A DNA stretch of 38,466 nucleotides, taken from NCBI GenBank assembly GCA_027619595.1, contig JAQCHP010000034.1, positions 1 through 38,466 on the forward strand, given 5' to 3'. Origin of the DNA: Planctomycetota bacterium (GTDB taxonomy: Bacteria > Planctomycetota > Planctomycetia > Pirellulales > Pirellulaceae). Position numbers and translations under genes: made by a program. The notes beneath the pieces were generated by a model that had not been told where the DNA came from, did no database searches, and worked only from the letters and a program-made list of their open reading frames with translations. Shown here one piece after another: positions 1-8,046 of this stretch (its first letter is position 1; every line of letters starts with the position of its first letter).

Positions 1-98
1 GATGCGTGGGATCTCAGCGATTGCTTCAACCGCGTTTCGTCTCCCCGACACGGTGCTTGATCGCCGATGGACGGAAATTTGCTCGGCTGTGAGGCCAT

Positions 99-122
99 CA
101 CTCGCTTGCGCGTCGTGCTAGT
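99..122. repeat. Dispersed short repeat, copy A
   Basis: This stretch shares the core CTTGCG followed by GTGCT and GT with 1214-1237 and 36605-36625. Copies A and B begin with the same CACTCGCTTGCG and flank the membrane protein gene as direct repeats. I believe similar motifs are common between planctomycete genes, but that is from memory and unchecked. The rest of 1-159 holds no gene I can support. Confidence 0.4.
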
Positions 123-159
123 AGCAATTAGCCCCGCACGTGATTGAGGCAACTTATTT

Positions 160-1155
160 CTAGTGAAAATGCCGTGAATAGTAAGCGCGATTCGTATTGC
201 GATCAAACGCTGCGTACACGCCGTCATCCGCGCTTCTCCATCGAAAATACCATCCGTTCGCAATTGTGACCGAGGAAGGTCCGACCAAACGCCAATTCAT
301 GCCGTAACATCGCTGCATTTCGACTGGGGTACTAATCGGCTTCAAAAATTCTTCCGGCGTCCCGACCACAGGAAACCCAACGCCATTGCGAACCCACTCC
401 ATGAACGCCGGTTCATCGATCGTAAATTCAAATGCGGCCATCTCATTGTAACCGTTACAATACGACACATCTGTAGCATTGGGGGGAAGCCGAAACGGAA
501 CCTTGTCACGTGTTACGTTTTCCGCTGCGGGCAGCGGATAGTAAATGACAAGTCCCGCAGTAATGGCCGCGACGCATCCAACTGCCATTAGTCGCTCGCG
601 CCGTGACAACCGAACGACTGCTTCCCCCTGCGATGAGGTGTCGATCGTCTGTCGTTGCCAAGGTAATTCCAAGCACGACAACAACCACTTGCGCCACAAG
701 AATGGACGTATTGGCGAACGCTTGGGAACAGGTGCGGCAAACGCATGAAGACGCTTTGACCAAAGCAAATTCAACCAGCCGATACCGACAGCACAACTCC
801 CAATCGCAAGAAGGAGGACGGCTCCGTCGTGATATTGAATCGCATCCGGATTGCCTAGTATCACGTCTACCCACGCACGAACGGAGAGAATCAAGACGAG
901 ACTTCCCGGCACCAGCAGTATTGCCGCCACTAGCGACGCTGAGGTCTCGTCTCGGCGAAACGTGCCAAGATATTGCCTTCGCGCCAAGACAAGCGGCAGG
1001 GGGATGGAGATCGCAGCGCCGAAAAAAGAAAGACCATCCCGATTGACAATGAAGGCAGCAATCACCAATGAGACGAAACAAATTGTCAGGGCAAGGACAA
1101 TCACCGAACCACCGACTACGAGGACGGGCAGCATCTCCGTACTACGTATTTTCAT
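160..1155 (-). CDS. Multi-pass membrane protein of unknown function
   Basis: I do not recognise the family of this 331-residue protein. It shows about five hydrophobic segments (roughly residues 9-36, 41-58, 73-94, 110-131 and 189-206). A basic, probably cytoplasmic, loop lies at about 132-188, and a C-terminal domain of about 125 residues (207-331), rich in aromatic residues, follows the last membrane segment and probably faces outward. The ATG at 1153-1155 overlaps the stop codon of an upstream 62-codon ORF as ATGA, so the two could be translationally coupled. No strong ribosome binding site precedes it. The next gene (aldehyde dehydrogenase) is divergent. That this is a real gene is inferred from its length and membrane-protein character. 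Confidence 0.7.
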   Translation of the reverse strand: MKIRSTEMLPVLVVGGSVIVLALTICFVSLVIAAFIVNRDGLSFFGAAISIPLPLVLARRQYLGTFRRDETSASLVAAILLVPGSLVLILSVRAWVDVILGNPDAIQYHDGAVLLLAIGSCAVGIGWLNLLWSKRLHAFAAPVPKRSPIRPFLWRKWLLSCLELPWQRQTIDTSSQGEAVVRLSRRERLMAVGCVAAITAGLVIYYPLPAAENVTRDKVPFRLPPNATDVSYCNGYNEMAAFEFTIDEPAFMEWVRNGVGFPVVGTPEEFLKPISTPVEMQRCYGMNWRLVGPSSVTIANGWYFRWRSADDGVYAAFDRNTNRAYYSRHFH

Positions 1156-1340
1156 TTATCTTCGCCCATGGTGGTGAGCTCCTCCGGTCCCAATGTCGAC
1201 ACTTCGAAGGGTTCACTCGCTTGCGTTTTGTGCTTGTCGTGAAGTTCTCCGTGCCGATTTTCGCCCTCCGTCGCAGCGGGAGCGGTAGCCGACAAATGCC
1301 TCAAGCGGTATAACGTATTGCTACGTGAATTATACCGCAA
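1152..1340 (-). CDS. Possible small protein coupled to the membrane protein
   Basis: This 62-codon ORF ends in the TGA that overlaps the ATG of the downstream membrane protein gene (ATGA). That geometry is the only argument for it. The protein is hydrophilic, with no recognisable domain, signal or membrane segment. Its 5' end overlaps the inverted repeat in the leader of the divergent aldehyde dehydrogenase. It may be a chance ORF; a shorter start inside it is also possible. Confidence 0.2.
   Translation of the reverse strand: MRYNSRSNTLYRLRHLSATAPAATEGENRHGELHDKHKTQASEPFEVSTLGPEELTTMGEDK
1214..1237. repeat. Dispersed short repeat, copy B
   Basis: Matches copy A at 99-122 over CACTCGCTTGCG and again over GTGCT and the final GT. 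It lies in the divergent spacer between the membrane protein and aldehyde dehydrogenase genes. Confidence 0.4.
1305..1338. promoter_or_regulatory. Inverted repeat in the aldehyde dehydrogenase leader
   Basis: GCGGTATAA (1305-1313) is perfectly repeated in inverse as TTATACCGC (1330-1338), with a 16-nt spacer. The arm centres are 25 bp apart, and the second arm ends 25 bp before the preferred ATG of the aldehyde dehydrogenase. This is the layout of a dimeric repressor operator; a leader hairpin is the alternative. No regulator gene lies next to it. Confidence 0.5.
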
Positions 1341-1363
1341 TCCTTGCCCGGGAGACAGGAACG

Positions 1364-2833
1364 ATGAGCCTCAAACAGGTCCTACACATTATTGACGGAA
1401 AAGAGACGGCTTCCGTGTCTGGTCGGACATTCGAATCGATCAATCCGGCAACGGGTCAACCATGGGCTTCCGTGGCCTACGGCGAGTCGGAAGACGTGAA
1501 CCGCGCAGTCGAAAGTGGCTGGCGGGCATTCGAATCGGGCACCTGGTCACGTATGCCGGCGACCGACCAAGCACAACGGATGAGGACCGTGTCTCGTTTG
1601 ATTCGTGAACGAGCTGATTATTTGGCCGAACTGGAGACAAAGGACACCGGTAAACCGCTCACGGCGGCAAAGGGAGATATCTTGGGCGCCGCCAGCGTTT
1701 TCGAATATTTCTCACAAATACCCGACCACGTCCTGGGCACCACCTACCCATCCGACCCGGGCTACTTCACTTACTCGCGGCGAGAGCCGTACGGTGTCGT
1801 CGGTGGCATCGCCCCCTGGAATTTCCCCTTCATGCTCGTCGTCTGGAAAACCGCCGGACCGCTGGCCGTGGGAAACTCCGTCGTGCTCAAGATGGCGGAA
1901 CAGACTCCAGTTACCACAACGGAGTTTGCTAAGATTTGCCTGGAAGCTGGCATTCCGCCGGGGGTTGTCAACGTAGTTCACGGAGACGGAGAAACCGGCG
2001 CGGCGCTGGCCGCTCACCCCCGTGTCCCGAAAATTACATTTACTGGTAGCACCGAGGTGGGCCGCAGTATCATCCGCTCCAGCGCGGATGCGATCAAAAG
2101 CGTCCACCTGGAACTCGGCGGGAAGTCTCCCAACATTATTTTTGCCGACGCCAACTTGGACCAAGCTATGGCTGGTTCGTTATTCACCAGCTTTTTCAAC
2201 AGTGGCCAAATTTGCACTACAGGTTCGCGGCTCCTGGTGGCCGAAGCAATTGCTGAAGAATTCATCGAAAAGTTCCATCAGCGTGCCAAAAAAATTGTCG
2301 TTGGGGACCCCATGCAGAGCAATACTCAATTAGGACCCCTGATTTCACAAGTGCAATTGCAAAGAGTGCAAAATTACGTCAAGGTCGGCAAAGAAGCAGG
2401 AGCACGCGTCCTTTGGGAAGGCACGCCTACTAAAATCCCCGGCCACGACCAAGGTTACTTTTTCCAGCCGACTATTTTTACACAGGTCCACCCCGACATG
2501 CGGATCGCGCAAGAAGAAATCTTTGGACCAGTCCTTTCGGTGATGACCTTTAAGGACGACGAAGAAGCCATTCGCATTGCGAACAACACGATCTATGGTC
2601 TAGCAGCTACGGTCTGGACGACTAACCTATCTCGCGCGTTCACGATGGCCGACCGACTTGACGCAGGAATCGTTTGGACCAACTGCCCTCACTACCTCAA
2701 GTGGAACGTACCATTGGAAGGACACCGCACGAGCGGACTCGGCGAAGACCTTGGCTTGGAAAGCATTAAGACATTCACCAAGCTCAAGGTCAATTACATC
2801 AACTACGGCGGTCATCAAATGAATTGGGGCTAG
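1364..2833 (+). CDS. NAD(P)+-dependent aldehyde dehydrogenase (betaine-aldehyde-dehydrogenase-like)
   Basis: Oxidises an aldehyde to its acid; the substrate is not readable from sequence. The 489-residue protein has the usual family length and all key residues (numbered from this ATG): PWNFP with Asn153, the cofactor motif GSTEVG at 228-233, general base Glu250 in LELGGK, nucleophile Cys284 in GQICTTG, and Glu385 in EEIFGP. It has no signal peptide, so it is cytoplasmic. The frame is open back to a GTG at 1325, but that would place the start inside the inverted repeat at 1305-1338. The ATG at 1364 has a GGGAGACAGGA ribosome binding site and starts the typical N-terminus, so I prefer it. The gene stands alone and converges on the DUF6807 gene. 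Confidence 0.93.
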   Translation: MSLKQVLHIIDGKETASVSGRTFESINPATGQPWASVAYGESEDVNRAVESGWRAFESGTWSRMPATDQAQRMRTVSRLIRERADYLAELETKDTGKPLTAAKGDILGAASVFEYFSQIPDHVLGTTYPSDPGYFTYSRREPYGVVGGIAPWNFPFMLVVWKTAGPLAVGNSVVLKMAEQTPVTTTEFAKICLEAGIPPGVVNVVHGDGETGAALAAHPRVPKITFTGSTEVGRSIIRSSADAIKSVHLELGGKSPNIIFADANLDQAMAGSLFTSFFNSGQICTTGSRLLVAEAIAEEFIEKFHQRAKKIVVGDPMQSNTQLGPLISQVQLQRVQNYVKVGKEAGARVLWEGTPTKIPGHDQGYFFQPTIFTQVHPDMRIAQEEIFGPVLSVMTFKDDEEAIRIANNTIYGLAATVWTTNLSRAFTMADRLDAGIVWTNCPHYLKWNVPLEGHRTSGLGEDLGLESIKTFTKLKVNYINYGGHQMNWG

Positions 2834-2879
2834 ACCGGTGCCCCGGGCATGGCCCCCCCTAGGCATGGCTCATTGTTGG

Positions 2880-3893
2880 TCACTTTGATACCGACGAATC
2901 CATCCGTTGCAGGCACTGTTTATACTCGGCCGCCGGATCGAACGCGTCGGCCTGCTCGTGCCAATGAAAGAGGACGCCGTAGCGCAGCCGGAAAGCAGTT
3001 CCACGGGGGACCACCCATTCCTTCTTGGGCTGCTTGGTAAATGCGTTGATTCCAAACGGGTTGAGGGCTACAAAACCCGTGTCACGAGCATGGGACCAGG
3101 ATCGTCGGAAATTGGACGGGTGTGGCGCCAGCATGGCCCCCACAAAATGGCCATTAATCGTACCGCTGTAGTCACACCAATCAGCCTGTTTGCCCCATAC
3201 ACCAGGCTTCCCCTCGAACCCCTTCTCGTTCATTTCGCCGTTGCTGTTCAAAATCCGCCCCCCTTGCTTGCTTACAACCGCAATTTGCCGTGCAAGACGA
3301 ACTCCGACTCCAAGTTCTTCTTGATCGCCGAAAGTAATATCCGCATCGGCCGATTGAAAAGTGCTGTCCCAGTCCAACAAGACCCCGTGGGGGAGTTCAT
3401 GAAACCGGTACCGAACGACCTCCCGGCACACCTCACGCTGTTTGTCGGCATGCAAGTAGCGGTTCTCCACGGTAAAGTCAAAGACGCCACTCTGATCGTG
3501 TGGAGCTTCGACAAAGGCAATGTGTTCCACCGGCGCCTTCAATCTCCAGCTGTCCGCGCCCGAAAGGTCGCCGAATGCCATCCACAGACCGGGATGGAGA
3601 TCTTCATGGTCTTGCAAATCGTCGGGCGCCGGAGGGTGGTTGCGTGTGATCTTGACGCCATTGGGCGCAAAAACGTTGGCAAAGTAAGGACGCGATATCG
3701 CTGGATCCCGAAATTGATAGGTGACGAACGGTCGCCCATGCAATTGAATCTCGAGCGAGGAATTCGCGTCGTCCTTCTTGGCCGTCCAACGTTCCGCCGC
3801 TGCCAACCAACCGCTCGAATTTGCCGTGAGACACGTGACAATCGCCAAAAACAACGCCCGACAACACCCATTGATTGCTTTCGAATGATTCAT
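2880..3893 (-). CDS. Secreted DUF6807 (PmoA-like) family protein
   Basis: A 337-residue protein with a probable signal peptide (about residues 1-30, ending near WLAAAE), then a beta-rich domain. Conserved-looking features of the planctomycete family annotated as DUF6807 or 'PmoA' are visible: RPYFANVFAPNG, an acidic HEDLHPGLWMAFGD stretch, and a late region beginning NFRRSWSHARDTGFV. The 'methane oxygenase' name carried by some database entries is not supported by any motif here, and the function is unknown. The start is the ATG at 3893, preceded by GAGG, rather than an ATG ten codons upstream. It may be the last gene of a minus-strand group with the FG-GAP and SUMF1-glycosidase genes (gaps of 111 and 229 bp). 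A longer open frame on the opposite strand is a shadow. Confidence 0.75.
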   Translation of the reverse strand: MNHSKAINGCCRALFLAIVTCLTANSSGWLAAAERWTAKKDDANSSLEIQLHGRPFVTYQFRDPAISRPYFANVFAPNGVKITRNHPPAPDDLQDHEDLHPGLWMAFGDLSGADSWRLKAPVEHIAFVEAPHDQSGVFDFTVENRYLHADKQREVCREVVRYRFHELPHGVLLDWDSTFQSADADITFGDQEELGVGVRLARQIAVVSKQGGRILNSNGEMNEKGFEGKPGVWGKQADWCDYSGTINGHFVGAMLAPHPSNFRRSWSHARDTGFVALNPFGINAFTKQPKKEWVVPRGTAFRLRYGVLFHWHEQADAFDPAAEYKQCLQRMDSSVSK

Positions 3894-4004
3894 CTCAATC
3901 CTCTTCCAACAAAGAACTATCATCAGAAACTATGCACTCTTCCTGACGCAACTACCGACAAGTCATCATTCAGCCGATACGATACATCCCTCGTGAACTG
4001 ACCA

Positions 4005-5234
4005 CTAGCGAATTTGGCGATGGTAGAAGACACCCTTCTTATTGGCCACGGCCACGTCCAGAAGGCCATCGCCATTTACATCCGCCACCTGAAACTGCGT
4101 GCCAACGCCACTGTCATCATGGATCTGGTGTGGGATCCAGGTCGGTTTACCCTCCCGACGCGTGAACTCGAACCAATAGACGACCGCCGGTGCGTCTGGA
4201 TCGACGTCCCCTTTGGGACCGTGTGCCCACCATCGTTTTCCGGTAATGAGATCTGGCAATCCATCGCCGTTGATATCGGCAATGGCCAGAGAGTGCGTTT
4301 GCGAGAAGAGTGTACTGATCGTGTGCGTCTCCCAACCATCGGTTTTTTGCTCGTGCCACCAAATCCCCACACCGTGCGCACTGCTACTAATGACATCTGC
4401 ATCACCGTCAGCATCGACGTCATAGACGTGCATCTGTGCGCAGGCTTCCCCGAAAGGGGCAGAGTGGAACTTCCAGGCTGCTTCACCGGCTGAATTGTCT
4501 GGCTGTTCCCACCAACCGGCGGTAACGATCACATCCTGACGCTGGTCGCCGTTGATGTCGCCATGTCCTAACCCATGCGAAAATCGTTCCACACCGGAGA
4601 CTTTTCCTACTGAAACAATGCGCGGCGTCCAAGGGAGTTGTGGATCTGTGTTTGGACTAACGAGCGCCATCCCCTCGACCGCCGTCTCCGATTCCTTGGT
4701 CGGACCAGGGGCGGCCAAGAGTAATTCAGGAACCCCGTCGCCCGTCACATCGGCGAACGTGGGACTTTCATTGTTCGTCACCGGAGTACATTCATGGCGG
4801 TGCCAACGTCCGATTCCATTTCCCGGATTCTTCCACCACCACGTCGGAGCACCAGGAAAGTCGACAACGATCAGATCAACCGCGTTATCGTGATCTACAT
4901 CGTGAGCGAAATTGCAGAACGAGTTGCTGTATGCATGAGGATCAAATTCCTCTGCAGACTCTGCGATCTGGTGCATTTCCCAATTGGGAGCCGCATACCA
5001 AACGCTCCCCGCCGCTATGTCTTGTTTTCCGTCGCCGTTGAAATCACCGACGCAAACACCTTCGCTGCGAAACTTTGTGTCAAGCTGCTTCGTTTCGAAT
5101 CGGATATTGCTCCCATCTTCGGCCCGCACAAAAAAATCGCCTAGGCACCCGAATACAATCACGCTCCAGACGGCAGCGGCGCAAACATGCTGCGGAGAGA
5201 TCGCTTTCAGGCCATTAACTTGGTCGCACATCAT
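4005..5234 (-). CDS. Secreted FG-GAP/VCBS-repeat protein
   Basis: A 409-residue exported protein. A signal peptide (about residues 1-37, ending near FFVRAED) is followed by seven calcium-binding-type repeats of the DxNGDGxxD kind, beginning GDFNGDGKQD, DVDHDNAVDL, DVTGDGVPEL, DINGDQRQDV, DVDADGDADV, DINGDGLPDL and DVNGDGLLDV. This spacing is typical of a seven-bladed FG-GAP propeller, used for binding or scaffolding at the cell surface; no catalytic domain is present. The start is placed at the ATG at 5234, which has GGAG nine bases upstream. An open frame extends to 5306 but adds a non-signal-like stretch. It probably binds carbohydrate or protein partners outside the cell; that role is inferred. 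Confidence 0.8.
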   Translation of the reverse strand: MMCDQVNGLKAISPQHVCAAAVWSVIVFGCLGDFFVRAEDGSNIRFETKQLDTKFRSEGVCVGDFNGDGKQDIAAGSVWYAAPNWEMHQIAESAEEFDPHAYSNSFCNFAHDVDHDNAVDLIVVDFPGAPTWWWKNPGNGIGRWHRHECTPVTNNESPTFADVTGDGVPELLLAAPGPTKESETAVEGMALVSPNTDPQLPWTPRIVSVGKVSGVERFSHGLGHGDINGDQRQDVIVTAGWWEQPDNSAGEAAWKFHSAPFGEACAQMHVYDVDADGDADVISSSAHGVGIWWHEQKTDGWETHTISTLFSQTHSLAIADINGDGLPDLITGKRWWAHGPKGDVDPDAPAVVYWFEFTRREGKPTWIPHQIHDDSGVGTQFQVADVNGDGLLDVAVANKKGVFYHRQIR

Positions 5235-5400
5235 CGAAAGGATCTCCACCTCAAACGAACAGGGGCCGCGGACGTCCATCAACGAACGCCATCGTAACAT
5301 TCCCACCGGGCACGTCCAGATGGTAGCGATTCCCAGCAGCGGGATGATGGCAAAGTTACCACCCCTGGCACAAAGGCGTAGCGCCGAAAGTCCACTCCGC

Positions 5401-5485
5401 CAGACTTCGGAATCACTCAGACTTCGGAATCACTCAGACTTCGGAATCACTCAGACTTCGGAATCACTCAGACTTCGAAATGACC
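5401..5485. repeat. 17-bp tandem repeat across a stop codon
   Basis: Four perfect copies of CAGACTTCGGAATCACT (5401-5468) are followed by a fifth, diverged copy (5469-5485). The diverged copy encodes the last residues of the SUMF1-glycosidase gene on the minus strand, and its stop codon sits at the boundary. The perfect copies lie just downstream of that stop. Seventeen is not a multiple of three, so each duplicated stop lies in a different frame. Confidence 0.9.
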
Positions 5486-7758
5486 CAGACGTTGATATCG
5501 CCAAATGCCATTTTGTGCTTGGCAATCACCCACTCTTCGGTAGCTGGGTCATAAGTGAGGGATCGGCTCCAGTCTTCATTAAGCACACTTACCGACCGAG
5601 CTCCGTCCCCTTTCAGTTTGGGCAACTTCATGCGGAACGCAATATCTTCTAGCTTTCCAGAGTTATTGGAGGCAATTAGGTAATAGTTGTCCTGATCTTC
5701 AAGGGTCAGGGTACTGATATCAGGTACACAATCGACGAGGAAGGACCGTTTGATTCCCATATGGCCATGCCTGACCGTAAAGGGCGGATTCTCATAGCTC
5801 ATTTGTAGTGCCGGCATGAGTTGGTGAAACTCTGCCTGTAATCGCGTCACGTTGCGTTTGATATCGGCGCAACTCGAGTTACGTATCCAGTGCAAGAAAC
5901 CCCATCCACCTGCCGTTAATGAGGAATAGGCCATATAGCGAGTCTCTTCATAGGTTGGATTTCGCCACCAATTGCCATCGTCTTCGACACCATTTTCGTT
6001 ATGTCCCGAACCGACCCCTTGCATTACGGGCACTGGATTAAGGTGGTTACGAAAACGCACTTCTTTGGCACCGTGAGCACAGGACCACGCCATGACGAGC
6101 GGCCCCCAGTCCCCCTCCTGAGCCAGATAGGGTGCTCCATTCCAAATTGGGTAGCGATCAATTTGAAATCCGTCGACGGCAGGCAAAAATTCCATCCAAC
6201 TCGACAACGGGACTAGGTTGAAGACGACTTGAATGACGTGATTCGGGTTGGTGTCGACGGCTCGAATGGCTTCCTTGGTGCGTCGCAACGCATCGGGCAA
6301 CTGCAACATCTTTTCGTTTAGATGCTGTCCCAACGAACCGCTACCACCTTGATACTCAGGTTCGTCGAATAATTGGTAACCCATCAAACCTGGGTGATCC
6401 TTGACTGCCTGGACAAATTTTACAACGCGAGCTTGAAACTCGGGCACTTCATCTCGAAACGCTTGATGCCAGGCACATTGCATGAGGACTTTTAGCCCCC
6501 GCTGGTGGGCTTGATCGAGAAACTCAATCATGCGTGGCAAGTTTTCGGCTAACTGTTCATCTTTTTCATCGATATCGGTTTGTGAATTGACATAGAGCAC
6601 AACGTTGCACTTTTCCCGTTGCATTTCGTCAAGTTCGCTAACGTTACAATCCCAAATGTACCAACCCATGGGAAAGAAGGGCTTCCCGGTCAACGGATCG
6701 CGCCAAGGCCGGCGTGCAAAGGCAGGCTCCGCTACCTGGTCGGCAGCAGGGGAGGGCGATACGGAATCACCAGAAGGCACGGCGACACCGTTCTCACCAC
6801 CTGCAACAACCGAAGCCACGCGAAATCCTAACAATTCGCTTTCCGAGCGCGACGTGATATCGCGGTTGTAGCTTCGGACATTCACACCTGCGTCCTTCGT
6901 ACCCCAAGATCCACCCCACAAGCTGCGCAAAAATGGGGGTGTCATCAACGTTTCGGTCATTTCCAAAACGTTGCCCGCTTGATCGCATGTGCCAAACGCA
7001 TTTCTCACGCGTGAAAAGGCGCCCACGGGCGTCAATCGTTTCGCCTCATCCAAATAGGTACCGTCGAAATAGTTGGCACTGTTAGCGCCCAGCAGGTCAC
7101 GGCCTGGTCGGGTGTCACTGCGAGTAGGGTAGTTCCAATATCCGGGACCGTCCGGCTTCTTGGGATCAAAATAGGCTGCCTTGTACCATTCATTTTCGTT
7201 CGGCAGAAACCATTTCGCACCGGGATTTCGGTGGATCTTGATGCCAATTTCTCCCGTGTATCCCTTCAGTGTGTAGGCTCCCGTTTCGGTATCTGCGTCC
7301 CCCTGACCGTTTTGCAGCCAATTGACAAACCGACATGCGTCCCAAAAGTTCACTTGATTGACCGGGCAATTCGCCAGATCATCGGCTAGGGTGTATTCGT
7401 AAGCACCCTTATTCCCCTTGCGGGTAATGCCACAGCCGCCCGTCTCTTCCATGTTGTTGGATCGCAGATCGTACGGATCGGTCTTTGAAGCTTTCGCGCG
7501 AAGAAACTCCGCAAACTGGGCCGCCGTCACTTCGTATTTGGAAATCTTATATGCATAGGGAACGGCGCCCAAACCATTATCGTCCGGTAGATTGCCGGGC
7601 GCACCAATCTCCACCATTTCCAGGCTTCTCAATCCGTCGGACATCTGCAAGACATCTGCCGCAGAAGCCGGTATCTGCATCAGTGTCAGGGAACACAACA
7701 AGGTCACCGTCGTGAAAATCGCACAACGCGAGTCACACGAAAACAAGCGATTTAGCAT
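5464..7758 (-). CDS. Secreted SUMF1-fold / TIM-barrel glycoside-hydrolase-like fusion
   Basis: A 764-residue exported fusion. Residues 1-33 are a signal peptide ending ASA. Residues 35-320 form an FGE/SUMF1 domain with the typical YKISKYEVT, WFLPNENEWYKAAY, DQAGNVLEMTET and LGFRVASV signatures. It lacks the cysteine pair of true formylglycine-generating enzymes near its C-terminal GGSW motif, so it is probably structural or ligand-binding. After a Ser/Pro-rich linker (about 321-345), residues 346-650 resemble a TIM-barrel glycosidase: FFPMGWYIW, LKVLMQCAW, then LFDEPE at 463-468 (a candidate catalytic acid), and GFLHWIRN. A C-terminal beta domain follows to 764. Natural substrate unknown. In the two SUMF1 paralogues in this window the SUMF1 domain is followed directly by a PEP-CTERM tail; here the glycosidase-like part takes that place. 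Confidence 0.8.
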   Translation of the reverse strand: MLNRLFSCDSRCAIFTTVTLLCSLTLMQIPASAADVLQMSDGLRSLEMVEIGAPGNLPDDNGLGAVPYAYKISKYEVTAAQFAEFLRAKASKTDPYDLRSNNMEETGGCGITRKGNKGAYEYTLADDLANCPVNQVNFWDACRFVNWLQNGQGDADTETGAYTLKGYTGEIGIKIHRNPGAKWFLPNENEWYKAAYFDPKKPDGPGYWNYPTRSDTRPGRDLLGANSANYFDGTYLDEAKRLTPVGAFSRVRNAFGTCDQAGNVLEMTETLMTPPFLRSLWGGSWGTKDAGVNVRSYNRDITSRSESELLGFRVASVVAGGENGVAVPSGDSVSPSPAADQVAEPAFARRPWRDPLTGKPFFPMGWYIWDCNVSELDEMQREKCNVVLYVNSQTDIDEKDEQLAENLPRMIEFLDQAHQRGLKVLMQCAWHQAFRDEVPEFQARVVKFVQAVKDHPGLMGYQLFDEPEYQGGSGSLGQHLNEKMLQLPDALRRTKEAIRAVDTNPNHVIQVVFNLVPLSSWMEFLPAVDGFQIDRYPIWNGAPYLAQEGDWGPLVMAWSCAHGAKEVRFRNHLNPVPVMQGVGSGHNENGVEDDGNWWRNPTYEETRYMAYSSLTAGGWGFLHWIRNSSCADIKRNVTRLQAEFHQLMPALQMSYENPPFTVRHGHMGIKRSFLVDCVPDISTLTLEDQDNYYLIASNNSGKLEDIAFRMKLPKLKGDGARSVSVLNEDWSRSLTYDPATEEWVIAKHKMAFGDINVWVISKSE

Positions 7759-7939
7759 CGTTGAACAGCCGGAGAAGTCCCGGCCCCTTTGAAGTTTGAA
7801 AATGGATCAGGTGAATCGCCAAAAGGAGATAAACAACAGAGATGACAGCGCGGAATTTGAGGCCACAAACGGCGGATGCGAACGAAATGCAATCTTGGCA
7901 ATAGGGCCGCTGCGTGTTTGGCGGGTAGGTAACCAGACG

Positions 7940-7968
7940 ATGACGTCGGGACGTGACCCTATTATAAT
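7940..7968 (+). promoter_or_regulatory. Candidate promoter for PSD1-DUF1501 pair A
   Basis: ATGACG (7940-7945) and a perfect TATAAT (7963-7968) are separated by 17 bp, about 75-80 nt before the ATG at 8047. The -35 region contains TGACGTC, also found in the candidate promoter of pair C. The rest of the divergent spacer 7759-8046 shows no gene. Confidence 0.5.
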
Positions 7969-8046
7969 CAAGTTTACCGCCGGAAATCAAAACGGCCCCT
8001 GCCGATGACAACTTCTGCCCCGTTTACAGCTGAAAACGAATAGAAA

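Noticed and set aside
2834-2879. Terminator between the aldehyde dehydrogenase and DUF6807 genes
   Set aside because: Only a 5-bp stem (TGCCC/GGGCA) with a one-base loop and a GGCATGGC direct repeat; not convincing.
2907-4001. 364-codon open frame on the plus strand opposite the DUF6807 gene
   Set aside because: It has no domain, signal or family likeness, and lies over a minus-strand gene with a clear signal peptide and ribosome binding site. It is a shadow frame.
5401-5485. CRISPR array
   Set aside because: The 17-bp units are directly head to tail with no spacers, and there are no cas genes.
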